The position numbers were made by a program, and so were the translations under genes. Positions 14,499 to 26,244 of a stretch of DNA of 64,000 nucleotides are shown piece by piece. Source of the stretch: Chrysomallon squamiferum (Eukaryota > Mollusca > Gastropoda > Neomphalida > Peltospiridae); NCBI GenBank assembly GCA_012295275.1, contig CM022665.1, positions 33,346,022 through 33,410,021 on the forward strand. Reading direction: 5' to 3'. Under the pieces are notes generated by a model. It ran no database searches. It saw nothing but the letters and a program-made list of their open reading frames with translations, and was not told the DNA's origin. The stretch's first letter is position 1. Each line of letters opens with the position of its first letter.

Positions 14499-17041
14499 GG
14501 TTAGTAGTATTTCTAGTATTTATTCATTTATTTATTTATTTTACTTTTCTAATATTATTATCATTATTATTATTGATTTTTTTTTTGGGAGAGTATCTTT
14601 GTGGAGATTCTTCGTTGAAATAGATTACAAAAATATTATTGCATCTTGTCACTAATAGTGTTTATTTTTCAACAGTTCTGTAACACATACACACATGCAC
14701 ACTTACACACACACACACACACACACACACGAAGGGATGTAATTAGAGAAACATTTAACATATTTTACAAAGTGTTTCTGGAGAAAACAAAATACCTCTG
14801 TCATGTTTTTAACATAGTTATCTCCAGGAGGTGGGTACATAATGACGGCTATGTTATCGAGATCTTTCGTGCACGTTTCTAAACTTCGATGCTCCTTTTC
14901 TGGTAAAATAAGCAGCCATTTCGAAACGACTTTGAGAGCTGTTTTATTTTCGTTTTTTTCGTCAAAAGAAATTACCTGAAATAGTCATATAAACCTGAAC
15001 AAAACTATATATCAAACTATTAAAGTTATAACAATAGATAGATAATTCTTAGGTACAATCTTCTACAGAGAGAAAATTAATGATAGATGCTGAAAAAAAT
15101 AAAATAACAATAATGCAGGCAATCGATTATTTGTATGTTGTTAGTAATTACTAAAACCACTATGAAGTAAAAAATGAGAGATCACTTACTTCGTTAAGGA
15201 CACTGGATACACAAAAACCCGAGCAGAAAAGCACAAAATGAAGTTCCTCGTTCAAGGCACGATTGTGGTAGGTGTCATTTAGCATTTTGTAAAGACTGGA
15301 GCTGTCTGAGAAGTTATTCGGTCTAAACATAATGAATTCAGATGGCGTTTCGGATACTTTCAAGTTTAATTTTTTTGTATCTAAATCTGTAGAAAGAAAA
15401 CATTTTAATGAAACACGCACACGGACATACAAAAGCAAACATACGCTTTCATACAAGATTAACATGCATATATAATAAAAATATTTTTCGTTTAAATTCA
15501 AATTTACAAAAAAAAAAAAAAAAAAAAAAAAAATTATATTGCAGAGAAAATCATTCAAAAATATTCATTTAATTGATTACCTGTTACTTCGTCAAAAATT
15601 ACGATCAATTTGAACCAGTTAAGATATTTTATAACCGCATTTATTACATCCACTACGCTTGGCAATAACTCATTTTGTGTTTCTTCTGGTGTTAGCACTT
15701 CCTTGCAAGTGTTTGATTCCGTTACTGTTACATCGTTATTTACTTCCCAACTGTCACACACTGATGTCAGTGAAAAGTAACTTATCACTGATTTGTCTAC
15801 AAAAGGGCTCAAGTTCGACCGATAGAAAAGTACAGGCACCCTAGAAGTGGAAATCGCATATTTGTTCTTGTGGAAGGCATTGAAGAGAGCATCATTCACA
15901 ACTATAATTTCAATGGACGATATTGCAACGATCTTTTTCACTGAAAAATAAAATCATTTATAGAAAATAATAAAAACAATAATAAATAAATAAATAGACA
16001 GATCGAAAAAAAAATATATATATATCCTCCAAAAATTAAATTACTTATTGAAATGTATGTTGGTATCCCTCAGTCAAATAGACTATAACTAATGATAAAA
16101 TATTAAAGCTACACAGTTTACACAGACTATCAGTATATATTTTCATTAGCAAACATTACCTGAAATATCAGTTAAACCAATAATAAGTTAATTATTCAAT
16201 TAAGAAAATCCTGATTTTTTTTTTGTGTATATTTGTTTTATTAGAAGTAATGAGGTGTAATTATATAAGTATTTTATCCACTCCTATTTGTTATAATCTC
16301 CTAAACATGACACACACACACACACACACACATATAAAAGGATAACTTCTTAATAAACACGTCTTCAATTACATTAATCAGTATTAACGCGTACTCTGTA
16401 AATATTGTGAGACTAATGGTTATTGCACCTTCCAGTGTAATAAATAAATAAATATATATATTCACTTAATCAGTCCAGATTCTTAAAAAAAGGACGTTAT
16501 TTAATCTTTTATAACTGATACTTAAAGAGACGCCTGATACTTTCTGCAAAATTTATTTTTGTTTCAAGTTATTATTTTAGGTCAGTGGCTCTTGTTTTTA
16601 TAATATTTTCTTGATATATAAATTTTAATAAAAGAAAATTAGTCGATAAACAGAAATTAATGTTCTTTTTATGTTTAAATTCAAAGACACTCTTGCATAT
16701 AGTAAGGTACCTGAAGTACGCACATAGATATTTTTAAATATTATTATACATATTAACAAATTATTGTAGACAAAAAAAAAAAAAAAAAAAAAAAAATAAA
16801 TAACTGTTATTAATTTGTTTTAAACTGTTAAAAGGAATATTTAATATTAATACGATTTAAATGTGTAATTTATATATCTGACGCTTACATTCTTTTACTA
16901 ATTCAAAATGTTCGTTTCTTTCAATGAACGACCAGATAATTTTAACTTGCAGAAGTTCTCCTTGCACTGACGTAACATTTAACACCTGCAGTCTGTTCAC
17001 TGGTCCTTCTTCATATTTGGATGCAAAAACATCCACAGCTC
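3109..17041 (-). CDS. Ionotropic glutamate receptor-family subunit (14 exons, 5' end missing)
   Basis: Ligand-gated cation channel subunit of the plasma membrane. Exons in transcript order: 16889-17041, 15581-15940, 15190-15386, 14796-14975, 14280-14374, 13926-13965, 12069-12179, 10303-10491, 9736-9836, 8247-8334, 6535-6862, 4347-4564, 3774-4039, 3109-3367 (stop at 3109-3111). All junctions have GT/AG and compatible phases, giving about 860 residues, normal for the family. The first seven exons form the amino-terminal domain. S1 follows (YSGFCIDLLKEMAKSLNFT, then the binding Arg in PQREKVMDF). M1 is WHVLLCIGVSLMFTTFFFYI, the pore loop FWYMYGALLTQGGEHLP, and M3 contains MAATYSGNLIAFLTV. S2 has the acidic residue in DRSMMELW, and M4 is near FYMIGVGITGAGLALLIEWF. 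The M3 motif TYSGNLIAF resembles invertebrate IR-type receptors more than the vertebrate SYTANLAAF. No signal-peptide exon was identified upstream. The 13926 boundary uses donor gtatgt, chosen because it alone keeps phase; a stronger-looking gtaagt lies 22 bases further on. Confidence 0.9.
6347..6420. repeat. (AG)n microsatellite
   Basis: An uninterrupted AG dinucleotide run of about 74 bp in the receptor intron between exons 6535-6862 and 4347-4564. It gives no coding signal. Confidence 0.98.
7067..7149. repeat. Compound TG/TA/GA microsatellite
   Basis: A run of TG, then TA, then GA dinucleotides in the receptor intron upstream of exon 6535-6862. The serine-leucine-rich open frame across it on the minus strand is a repeat artefact. 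Confidence 0.97.
7739..8210. mobile_element. Short inverted-repeat element, GGGTCATTCC family
   Basis: The left end reads GGGAAATTCCATGTC and the right end, reverse-complemented, reads GGGGTCATTCCATGTC. Both halves carry related internal blocks (TCTTGGTAATCACTTGGTCG and TCTTGATACCCAGTGGGTCG in opposite orientation), so the element is roughly foldback in structure. A TATT flanks both sides (7735-7738 and 8211-8214), compatible with a 4-bp target duplication. It lies in a receptor intron, and its right end is only 36 bp from exon 8247-8334. It has no coding capacity. Related copies are at 24950-25111, 36539-37755 and 63735-64000. Confidence 0.65.
8830..9300 (-). pseudogene. FLYWCH zinc-finger fragment of a MULE-type transposon
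   Basis: On the minus strand, pieces in different frames reconstruct a FLYWCH finger. One frame gives DLILDGYRYAQRISKW; after a shift the next gives PWRCLYSRCLATVTATPDG, and RRGKDHIHSSDE ends the finger with the H-x-H pair. MRKPAREELTSIPKIYEEER follows, the usual linker of FLYWCH/MULE elements. The reading then shifts again. The W-R-C, C and H-x-H spacing supports the domain. At least two frameshifts make it a non-functional remnant. It lies in the receptor intron between exons 9736-9836 and 8247-8334. Confidence 0.6.
10048..10089. repeat. Poly-A tract
   Basis: A run of 42 adenines in the receptor intron upstream (in transcript order) of exon 9736-9836. Adjacent sequence shows no clear retroposon body, so it may be simple sequence. 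Confidence 0.95.
10804..10914. repeat. (TAA)n followed by (AAAAT)n
   Basis: A trinucleotide ATA/TAA run of about 60 bp is followed by about nine copies of a five-base AAAAT unit. It lies in the receptor intron between exons 12069-12179 and 10303-10491. The Leu/Phe-rich open frame on the minus strand is an artefact. Confidence 0.97.
15506..15532. repeat. Poly-A tract in a receptor intron
   Basis: An adenine run of about 27 bases in the short intron between exons 15581-15940 and 15190-15386. On the transcribed strand it is a poly-U stretch near the beginning of the intron. Confidence 0.9.
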
Positions 17042-17937
17042 CTAAAAAATAAAATACAACATAAAGAGACAGAAATAATGACGATGATAATGATGCTGAT
17101 TATGATAATAATAATAATTATTATTATTAGCTGAATGTGGAAGAAAAGGATAAAAAGAAGTTGAAGTATTAGAATAAAAAAGGACAATTGCAGTTTCAGC
17201 AATCTAGTTATGATAATAAAATACGTATCAGAGTAAAGTTTTTTTCTATGATTTACAATAAAAGTTACAGCAAAATGTAGATGATGTAGAAACGAGGTAA
17301 GTGACACCTTATAGTATATACGAACATAAAAGGTTCATTAGTAAAACAATTTAGCGTAAACATATGAACTAAAATATAATGATTCCCTATTACGGTAAAA
17401 TTTAGTTTGGTTAAATTGTGGACAATAATGAATGTATGTTGAGATAATGTTTACTGGAAGGTTTCCTTTATCATTATTATTATTAATCATTATACAAAAG
17501 TGCTTTAGCATCAAAATAAAGACATAGTAAATTAACTTATTGCTGCTGTTGTTGGAGCATTATGTTAAAGAAACAACAAAAACTATGATAATAACAATTA
17601 CAGATAGTTGAAAGCACACGATTTCTATTACTCCAACGGTTTTTACATATTAAATGTTCATAACCTTCTTCTTCTTTTTCTTTATATATTTATTTCTTTG
17701 TTAATGTTTGAAAAATTATTACTGGCTTAAAGAAAGCTTTATCATCTCGAGTTTCACGTGTCTGGATTGGCGTTTCGACCTGATTCTCTCGACTGCATAA
17801 TAACATTTTGTTACGTTTCTATATTGAAATTTAATTTTTTTAATTAATCTTAACGGAACACTTTATTTATTTATTTATTTATTTTTGCTATTATATATAT
17901 ATATTGCTATAGGTGCGGAACAACTGTATAACAATGG
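17042..17937. other. Upstream flank or first intron of the receptor gene
   Basis: Exon 16889-17041 begins in the middle of a codon after a TTTTTTAG acceptor, so at least one more upstream exon carrying the start codon and signal peptide must exist. I found no convincing ATG exon here. The hydrophobic minus-strand frame near 17307 crosses ATT repeats and has no suitable donor. Confidence 0.5.
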
Positions 17938-17946
17938 TTTATTATA

Positions 17947-18229
17947 GTGGTCGTCAACCCTTGGCCCGCGAGGGATTTTAATCCGGCCCGCCAACTGAAT
18001 ACCTTATTTAAATAATATTACATTAACTGGGTTGTTGTTTCTTTAAACCTCCAGATCAAGGCAGCCTTGCTTCCTAGCATCCCCGTTTGCTGCTCAAGAT
18101 TGAAGATAGAATTTAGAGAGAGAGATATCGGCGTGTGTGTGTGTGTATAATACATTAATATCTTGTCCCTCCTCCAAAACACTGCATAGCTGTCTGGCTC
18201 CCTCTCTCCTAAAGGTTGCCGACCCTTGG
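17947..18229. mobile_element. hAT-like MITE with target-site duplication
   Basis: The 283-bp element starts GTGGTCGTCAACCCTTGG and ends, reverse-complemented, ACCAAGGGTCGGCAACC, giving imperfect inverted termini. It is bounded by TTATTATA on both sides (17939-17946 and 18231-18238); the match extends a few bases further in. An 8-bp duplication and the internal CCCGCGAGG...CCGGCCCGCC terminal motif are characteristic of non-autonomous hAT elements. There is no coding capacity. Confidence 0.75.
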
Positions 18230-18239
18230 TTTATTATAT

Positions 18240-19950
18240 TACTTGTTGTCGTGAAGTTGTCAGTGAAACTGATATTTTAGTTTTCTTTTCTTTATTTATA
18301 ACTGAGTGACTTCAGCTACTACTTTAGTGTGGTTCTAATACTTTAATAAACTTGTGATTGTGCAAGCTATATTTGCGAGGAGTCGATCCGTCTTGACTGC
18401 AGTTGAGGATAGGTGAAAAAAAAGCTAAACTTAGCTTCCTAACTGCACTCACTTTACGGTACCTAACAGTACCACAGTATTGTTTCATAGTGCACCTATT
18501 TAAAGTCGTTTCTACAGATTTAATGCAAGCAACAACAAGAGTTTAATTGCAGTCTGATAATAAATGTAAAGATACTGTGCTGTTTGAGATCCGTGTTTTG
18601 TTTAGAGATTAACTCGGTGGCTTTTCCACTGCAATATGTCCATTCAATTCATTTCACTTCAGATAGACACTGATTTGTTTATATATCAATGATTATTTTG
18701 TATTTAACAAACAATATCTTGTATTTTATTGGCCATACCTTTAAAAAATAGCTAGTCACGGACTCCAGTCTAAATATAGTTTATAACAAAATACTTCCTA
18801 TGTCAGCTATTGCTCTTGAAGAATTAACTAAATGTGCATCCTATACAGCCTTCCCTGCTTTAGTGCACCCAACCTCAATCAGTGCTCAGCAGGGTTAATT
18901 AGCTAGCTGACTGACTTCAGCACAGTGTTGATTTATATAGCACATTATTGTTTTATATTTCACAGTGTTGTGTTATATAGCATAGTATTGGGTTTTTTAA
19001 TAGCACAGTATTGTTTTATATAGTACAGTTATGACAGTACCTATTTAAAGTTTTATTTTTCTTTATCGTTCTGCGACTTCCGCCTGTTTAATTTTATGCC
19101 ATGGAATTCAAATTGCATAACAAAGTTTAACTTCAATCAAAGTTTAACAAACTCAAATGATGTTACATATATTATAAATTTTAAACACAACACACATATA
19201 TTTAATACATGTACATAAGAATAATCAAACACTATGACTAGTACAACATCCCATTCTGATTTCAATAACATGTTTTTAACAACTTTAATTACATTTACTT
19301 AGGCTAATAGTAATATAGATAATCCAAGATCACGTCACAGTCTATATTTCATTGTTTTCGTAGCGCTGCTATAACCATACGGTAATTAATCATACAGTAT
19401 CATGCAGCATCCAAGTTTTATTCAATAAATAGATACCTAGATAGTGAACTACATCAATAAAATAATCGCTCTGTGAAAACCAGTTTGAGTGTTTAAACAA
19501 AACGTCCCCACTTGCCCCCTCCCCCGCATCGGTTCCGATTTTTCAAATTACAACACATCAAGTACGTATTGCGGTCCTTGCCGAAATGGTCTCACCTTTA
19601 TGATCCTGTAAGCGTAGATATCCTCTATACATCCATCATAACCTCGCTTGTCACGCACTGATAACTGTAAAAATTAATGTCAGACATCGTGGCTGTTTAC
19701 CTTCCTGCTCCCTGAATCGTAAGGGTTGCACCTGGACTAAATCAAATGGTTTCGGATCAAGAGTTCGAGGTGGAAAATCATAAGGAGTTACTACTACTGC
19801 AGCTCTGATTGGTGGTTATAGGTGACAGTGACTATTACATTTTTTGCAAAGCGAGCGGTACTACCCGGAAGTGAGGAGGATTTGCGGAATGGGTAGATAA
19901 CTCTAGATAATTACATTGCAGAACCGGCCCATTAAGAGGGGAAGGAAAAG
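18240..19950. other. Non-coding stretch between hAT-like MITE and MULE remnant
   Basis: No exon is clearly supported. A minus-strand open stretch near 19560-19670 has a donor-like AAG/gtgaga but no start; it is discussed as a finding. The copies of 'cacagt-ttgttttatatag' near 18920-19030 form a short degenerate tandem repeat. Confidence 0.5.
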
Positions 19951-19984
19951 GCCAACACGAGAGCTCAGTCAGGCAGGAAACCAA

Positions 19985-21544
19985 TGTTTTTGAATGACAT
20001 TGTCTATGCAGACGGGTATGGTAAGCAATTGTCTATTCTTATTTTGATAGGGTGTAATGTGAAATTAACCTGTGTCAATAACATTTAATAAACCTAAAAT
20101 TTTAATTGTTTAATTTGTCCTTCGTGCAGATTCTTATTTTGTCTTGGTTCCCTGTATCATTAATCAAAATTACTTAAATATATGTTTTATCTATTGTATA
20201 ATGTATTCTTATGAAGTCACCTGTATATTATATTTAAATAATTAACTTGTACCTTAACTTGTGTTGTGTTTTTTTTTTCTCTAGTAGATAGACAGATTTA
20301 TTGATTTATGTAGATTGCTGTCAATTTAGCTTTTATATTCCTTGTTAGGTGGCCATTAAAGCACCTTGTTACCCTAGGCTGAGTGTTAATATAACATCCA
20401 AGATGTTTAATGGTATGGGCCCCGTGACAACTGTAAACAGATTCACTACGGAACAATCAGAACACAACCATCTCCCAAGTGAGCCGAACGTTGCTCCATT
20501 TATCAGCATACTACGGAAGCAAGCAAGAGAAGAAACAACACCAATCAAGCAAATGATACCTGCCCTACCACAAACTAGAGCCGATGTCAATACAGAAGAA
20601 CCATGGACAAAAACAAATGACATTTTATTTAGCGATGGAATTGAAGATAACACGCTTGTGTTCTCTACAGATGAGCAAATCGTAGCTGTGCAGGCTGCAG
20701 AATCCATTTTTATGGACGGATTCTTTCTTTTCTTGCCCAGCATTGTGGAATCAATTATATATCATCCAAGCTAAGGACGGAACCACTATGTATCCCTGTC
20801 TGTTTGCTCTCCTTCCCGACAAACAAAGGATAACATACAGTAGACTGTTCAGTTTGTTGAAGAATCACATGATTCGGAAATCATTAAACCGACCTCTTTC
20901 TCCAGTTAAAATTCAGACTGACTTTGAGAAGCTGCAATACAGGCAGTTGAGATTGAATTTCCACAAGTTGAGGTGAAAGGATGCTTTTTTCATTTCACAC
21001 AGGCCATTTGGAGGAAAAGCCAAGATCAAGGTCTTGTTGTTCTATATAAAGATGATCCAAATGTACAGACATGGATTCGGAGGGCTGCTGGACTATCACT
21101 TCTGCCCATTGCACAAGTGCAGGATGCGTGGTTTGAAGCCGTGGATGACGGACCTGGTGTTCCACAGGCGGAGATATTAAATGATTATGTAGTTTCTGCA
21201 TGGTAAACGATGACGCCAGATTCCCTTTGATTTTGTGGAACTCATCATCTGAAGACTGGCACCACAACAAACAATAATCTGGAGGGTTTTCATTCCAGAA
21301 TGAACCGGTCAGTTCAACTTCACCATCCAAACATACACAGATTTGTAGAATTGATAAAAGGAATAGAAACATCAGAACGTGATAAATTCAGATAGATAAA
21401 CTTTGGATCTGCCCGACCATCAAGAAAGAGAGTTTATAAACAGACGGAAAATAGACTCGTGAGACTGAAGGCACAGCTAACTCTTGGCCAGAAAACACCC
21501 ATTCAGTTGTTGCTTGCCATTGGACATCTTTTAAAACTAGGATA
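19985..21544 (+). pseudogene. Degenerate MULE transposase with FLYWCH finger
   Basis: A Mutator-like transposase relic. At its 5' end MFLNDIVYADGY precedes a gtaagc-like site. From 20349 a FLYWCH tail reads APCYPRLSV then EHNHLPSEPN, followed by the ILRKQAREETTPIKQMIPAL linker. The MULE core follows: LWNQLYIIQAKDGTTMYPCL, FALLPDKQRITYSRLF, GCFFHFTQAIWRK, and near the end NNNLEGFHSRMNR. The reading frame must change at about 20720, about 20930 (before the EIEFPQVEVKGCFFHF segment) and again twice around 21200-21270, so the copy is inactive. The order of motifs and the GCFFHF and NNxLEGFH signatures are those of the FLYWCH/MULE family common in mollusc genomes. Terminal inverted repeats were not identified. 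Confidence 0.75.
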
Positions 21545-21965
21545 GAAATGCTCCAAAACGATATGTTAAAATCTATAAATAAATCTAATTTTATATAAAA
21601 AAAATTATTTGTTTTTTCTTTAGTTGTATCAGACTATTCCATTATTTATATGTATTATTCAAGGTAAACCGCAGGTCATTAGTAATGCGCTCAAACGTGT
21701 TGTTTTAATGTGTCTGTGTTATGGGACGTTTGACTTTTGGGAGGACACCCATAATTTGATTGTATGTAATACGTCACAGACCGTGAGCATGACCAAAGAT
21801 GCCAAAATAAGCATAATATACAGAGGGTAAAATTTCAAAGTTTTAAATGGCGTAATTGTTCATTAATCACAACTCTTATCTTTCGTTTTATCATGTTTGT
21901 AGGTTATATACTTTACAAAAATGTAAACATAGGTGTATGTTTAAAAGTCTTTTATGACTGTTGTC

Positions 21966-22402
21966 CAGTAAATATTACAGAGAAACTTAATGACGTAGTA
22001 CAAAGTTTAACTGACCATCGTGGACCAATACTTTTAGTTTAAATGTTTTAGTTATTTCTATGCAAGAAATCACAAATATCCGGCATATTTTACATTATTA
22101 ACCTCTCATAATCTCATAAATGTGGTGTTTATTGAACTAATAAAAATAATGTTTACGAATATATGTTTCAATGTTTTATATGTGTGTTTTAGATGTCACG
22201 TTAATGAATTATATATTGATTTCTTTAATGGAATATTTGTTGTATTTCATAAGAACTAGCAAATGTTAGTTCTGCAAATGAAAGTTTCAACTGATATAAA
22301 AGGGAAAGATACCGCTGCAGTAGATTAAATAAGTAGTTTTCTTCATATAATGCATTAATGAAATCTTTATTATATAGCTACACTGAAATATTGCTTTAAA
22401 TG
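21966..22402 (+). repeat. 437-bp direct repeat, copy 1
   Basis: This is collinear, without gaps, with 23163-23599 (offset 1197 bases). I count three differences by eye (tgaCgtag/tgaTgtag, gtttCaatg/gtttTaatg, tataTagc/tataCagc), all C/T transitions. No coding potential is apparent, and the copy is not bounded by inverted repeats. Confidence 0.95.
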
Positions 22403-22638
22403 CATTTTTGTTTTTTATTGTTTTGTTTATTTATTTTACAACACTTTCAAAATCTTTATGATTTACCAGATGTAAATGTAAGCAATAACTCCCTTTAAAA
22501 AAATTAATAAATAATCATTAGTATTTAGCGAAGATTAATCACCGTGTATTTTGCTTCAGCTGTTCTCAGAAGAATAACGTTCTGTAATTGCTGGGCTTTT
22601 GCTAAGGTTTATTTACTTGATACTATTTTAAGATACAA

Positions 22639-22674
<36 letters not shown>

Positions 22675-23162
22675 GTGAAACAGTATTTGGTTGTGTTTTG
22701 TCAGTTACTGTGGTAGCTGTTTTGGTAAAGGTTTCACAGCTTGTTTACTACAACACTTGACAGCAGAAGATGATTTAAGAAAAAAAAAAGATAAATAATA
22801 ATAATAATTTGTTTTGTTTATTTATTCTTATATATATATATATTCCTGTTTTATTTTACAGCTGAGAAACATTATTGATTAATTCCAGCAGTGATGTCAT
22901 GAAGACAAAATAAACCACGAATCTGTTAATGTTTGACTTTATTTAAAACCAATTAGTCCAAAACAGATACTATTATAATGTCCATTAGCTATGATTAATA
23001 ATTACTCTGGAAATCAAAACTAATTAAATGAAAGCATCAAAGATAACTCGCAAATGAATCGTTCAAGTAAAACGAGACACAAATTAGAATAGCTCATTAT
23101 AAATTTATATTTAGTACTTGCATTCAGAAACTCGTTACTGTTAATGACTTTTACTCTTTTGT

Positions 23163-23599
23163 CAGTAAATATTACAGAGAAACTTAATGATGTAGTACAA
23201 AGTTTAACTGACCATCGTGGACCAATACTTTTAGTTTAAATGTTTTAGTTATTTCTATGCAAGAAATCACAAATATCCGGCATATTTTACATTATTAACC
23301 TCTCATAATCTCATAAATGTGGTGTTTATTGAACTAATAAAAATAATGTTTACGAATATATGTTTTAATGTTTTATATGTGTGTTTTAGATGTCACGTTA
23401 ATGAATTATATATTGATTTCTTTAATGGAATATTTGTTGTATTTCATAAGAACTAGCAAATGTTAGTTCTGCAAATGAAAGTTTCAACTGATATAAAAGG
23501 GAAAGATACCGCTGCAGTAGATTAAATAAGTAGTTTTCTTCATATAATGCATTAATGAAATCTTTATTATACAGCTACACTGAAATATTGCTTTAAATG
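23163..23599 (+). repeat. 437-bp direct repeat, copy 2
   Basis: Second copy of the repeat at 21966-22402, about 99 percent identical by eye. Weaker similarity continues after both copies: 'cagatgtaaatgtaag', a TTATTATTATT run, and then a 'ggtaat/ggtagctgtttt...aacact' block. The unit is therefore an older tandem duplication of about 1.2 kb whose first part has stayed, or become, nearly identical. Confidence 0.95.
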
Positions 23600-24949
23600 A
23601 AGTTTTCTTCAAACACTTCTAAAAGCTTTATGCAATGTCAGATGTAAATGTAAGTAATGTTTCTTTAAGGAAAATTGTAGATATTTTTTATTTAAAAAAA
23701 TTCATTTTCATCAGTATCTTTCGTTCAGCACACAAATATTTTATAAAATTTGTCTTTAAGAAATAGTCTAATTACTGATATTTTTTTAATTATTATCATT
23801 ATTGTTGTTGCGGTTAATTTGTAATATAAGTACAATCATTCTGATTATTAAATTATTTATAAATAACTTCACCCATTTTATTTCAAGATACAAGAGTTAT
23901 TATTATTATTATGAAATATTCTTTGGTAATATTTATTTAGTTATGGTAATACTGTTTTGAGATAACATTTCATCGCCTGGTTTAACAACACTTCATTTCA
24001 GTACATTTTTATATTTTAAACTGTCATTATTATTAAATAAATATCTGATCATCATAATAATAAATAATAATATAATAAAAAATAAAAAAATACAAGAGAA
24101 CATAGTATCATATATTCAATGAAATGAACAAATTAATAATCATAAAATAACATACAAATAAAATAATTTTGTTTGTTTGTTAAAAATCCCTTGCCTATCT
24201 TTGTTTTCCTAATGGGTATGACTAAAACCAGTGGTAACACACAGCTTGATATCGGATATTAACTGCGAACGCATTTCTTTAATTTTCTCGACAGAACTGG
24301 AAGAGCTGAATAATAATCCTAGTGTGATCGTGTGAGAATAATAACACTGATAAATCTATACTGACATTATGTATCACGGTGATACAGCCAGGCGGATTAT
24401 TTTATCCGTTAACGATTTAATTATTAAGTGGCTCGTAATCTAAAGCTTGACAGACTGGTGCGATTACCTGATATTAATTAAGAAAAGGTAGAAGTGATAG
24501 CATACTGTTGTTATAAATGTATCATAATAATAATAATAATAACAATAATAATAATAATAATAAAATGCAAGCAATAAATGATTTTGAAATCATTAATATT
24601 TGAAGAATTTTAAAGGATAAAAATGTCAAATAGAGGTTAAGTTAAAGGTGATAACTATGTAAGAGAGGTCTTCTGTTTCCCACCTTGTAGATAAGTATAA
24701 CAGACTAAATAGTAATTGAGCACAGGTTACAAAATAAAAGCAACATAAGAGGTAAATTCAACCATTTAAAATCACTGAATAATACGTTAATGCATTCAAC
24801 AAGTTATAATATCAAAATCACCCAGTTTCATACAAAATGCTTTCAAGGCTGTAGCCGTTTTACAACAGTGTGCTAATATTACATAAAGTCTATTTCAGTC
24901 TCCTGCATTTGTGTACAGTAATACCTTATAACTGTTAAAAATAGGCACT

Positions 24950-25215
<266 letters not shown>

Positions 25216-25559
25216 AATTGCACCATAACCATCCTAACCTAACAAACTTCACCCAAACTTGTATTCTTCTACTGTACATTTTTGTTTACATGTACTAACG
25301 TTCATTTCGCGATTTCTCAGACTTTTGCATTTTCCGGACTAGTCCATGAGATTGAGGGTCAGTCCACTAATTGTATTTTGAAAACTTCTTCTTTTATTTA
25401 TATGTTAGATAAATACAAAAATAATAGTGTAACAGAAAATTACGTCAATTTTGGTGTTGATTATGTTTTGATAAAGTGTATCGATAACAAAAACATCATT
25501 ACTTCTTCTGAACTGTTAGTTTTAGTCCAGCATTTTTATCTATTTTTCTATTAATTCTC

Positions 25560-26240
25560 AATTTTATTATTCCTAAGCAAATCTTCAACCATTTTTCTAA
25601 ATGATCTCCAAGCGTTTTGTTCCTTTTGTGTCTTTTTTTCCCCTTCAGATTCTTCTTAGTGAAAGCTTTTGCGAATATCTGATCCGGTGAACATACCTCC
25701 TTCAGTTGTTGTTTTTGACAGATGTAGAAACATTATGTAAATGTCTTTGAAAGCTTTGTCTTCTTTGTCTAGTGCTTTACAAACTGACAAGCCCCTGTCT
25801 GATATACAAGTGGAGACGTAAGGACTTTCTCTGATTCTACCAAGGGTTGGTACTTCACATTCTGTGTTACTCGAATAAACTGTTCTCTTTGAAGTCATTG
25901 TCTTTTTGGTAGTGTTTATATGTAGCATGACTGTCCCAAAGTCAAACAAAGCAAAAATGTTTTCTCTAGCCTCCTTGCAGTCCTTTTAAGAAGTTAACCA
26001 TTTTGAAATCGAGGCAGACTTGCCGTTTGTACCTCTTCAAGTTTATAGTTTACAGAAGACATTTTTACATTTTCGGAGTTTTCCTTTATATGCATAGAGT
26101 ATAGAATTGGTATCGATGTATACTGATTTCCATCACGCAGAATATATTTGAGACTTCGAGAGCAACAGATGGATAGAATATCTAAATATGGTATTATATC
26201 AGTTTTCTAAATATCCACCATAGAGAAGCAGCAGTCATTC
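25560..26240 (-). pseudogene. Decayed copy of a repetitive invertebrate protein family
   Basis: Read on the minus strand, pieces in several frames match, in order, an uncharacterised repeated protein that I recall from many mollusc, arthropod and cnidarian genomes. They are SRSLKYILRDGNQYTSIPI with SMHIKENSENVKM; then DFKMVNFLKGLQGG, a stop, and C-F-V-stop-LWDS; then VCKALDKEDKAFKDIYIMF, GGMFTGSDIRKSF, and a tail resembling W-x-SF-x-x-V-x-x-FLGN. Stops and frameshifts separate the pieces. The open part is 25656-25949. The family is usually multicopy and of unknown function, probably mobile-element associated. The identification is from memory of conserved motifs and was not checked by alignment. 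Confidence 0.55.
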
Positions 26241-26244
26241 TCAT

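Noticed and set aside
20369-20743. 124-residue minus-strand open frame
   Set aside because: Antisense shadow of the MULE/FLYWCH remnant, whose plus-strand motifs are recognisable.
21966-23599. Long terminal repeats of a retrotransposon
   Set aside because: The copies are direct repeats about 760 bp apart with no TG...CA borders, no primer-binding site, no coding region and no target duplication; similarity also continues beyond them.
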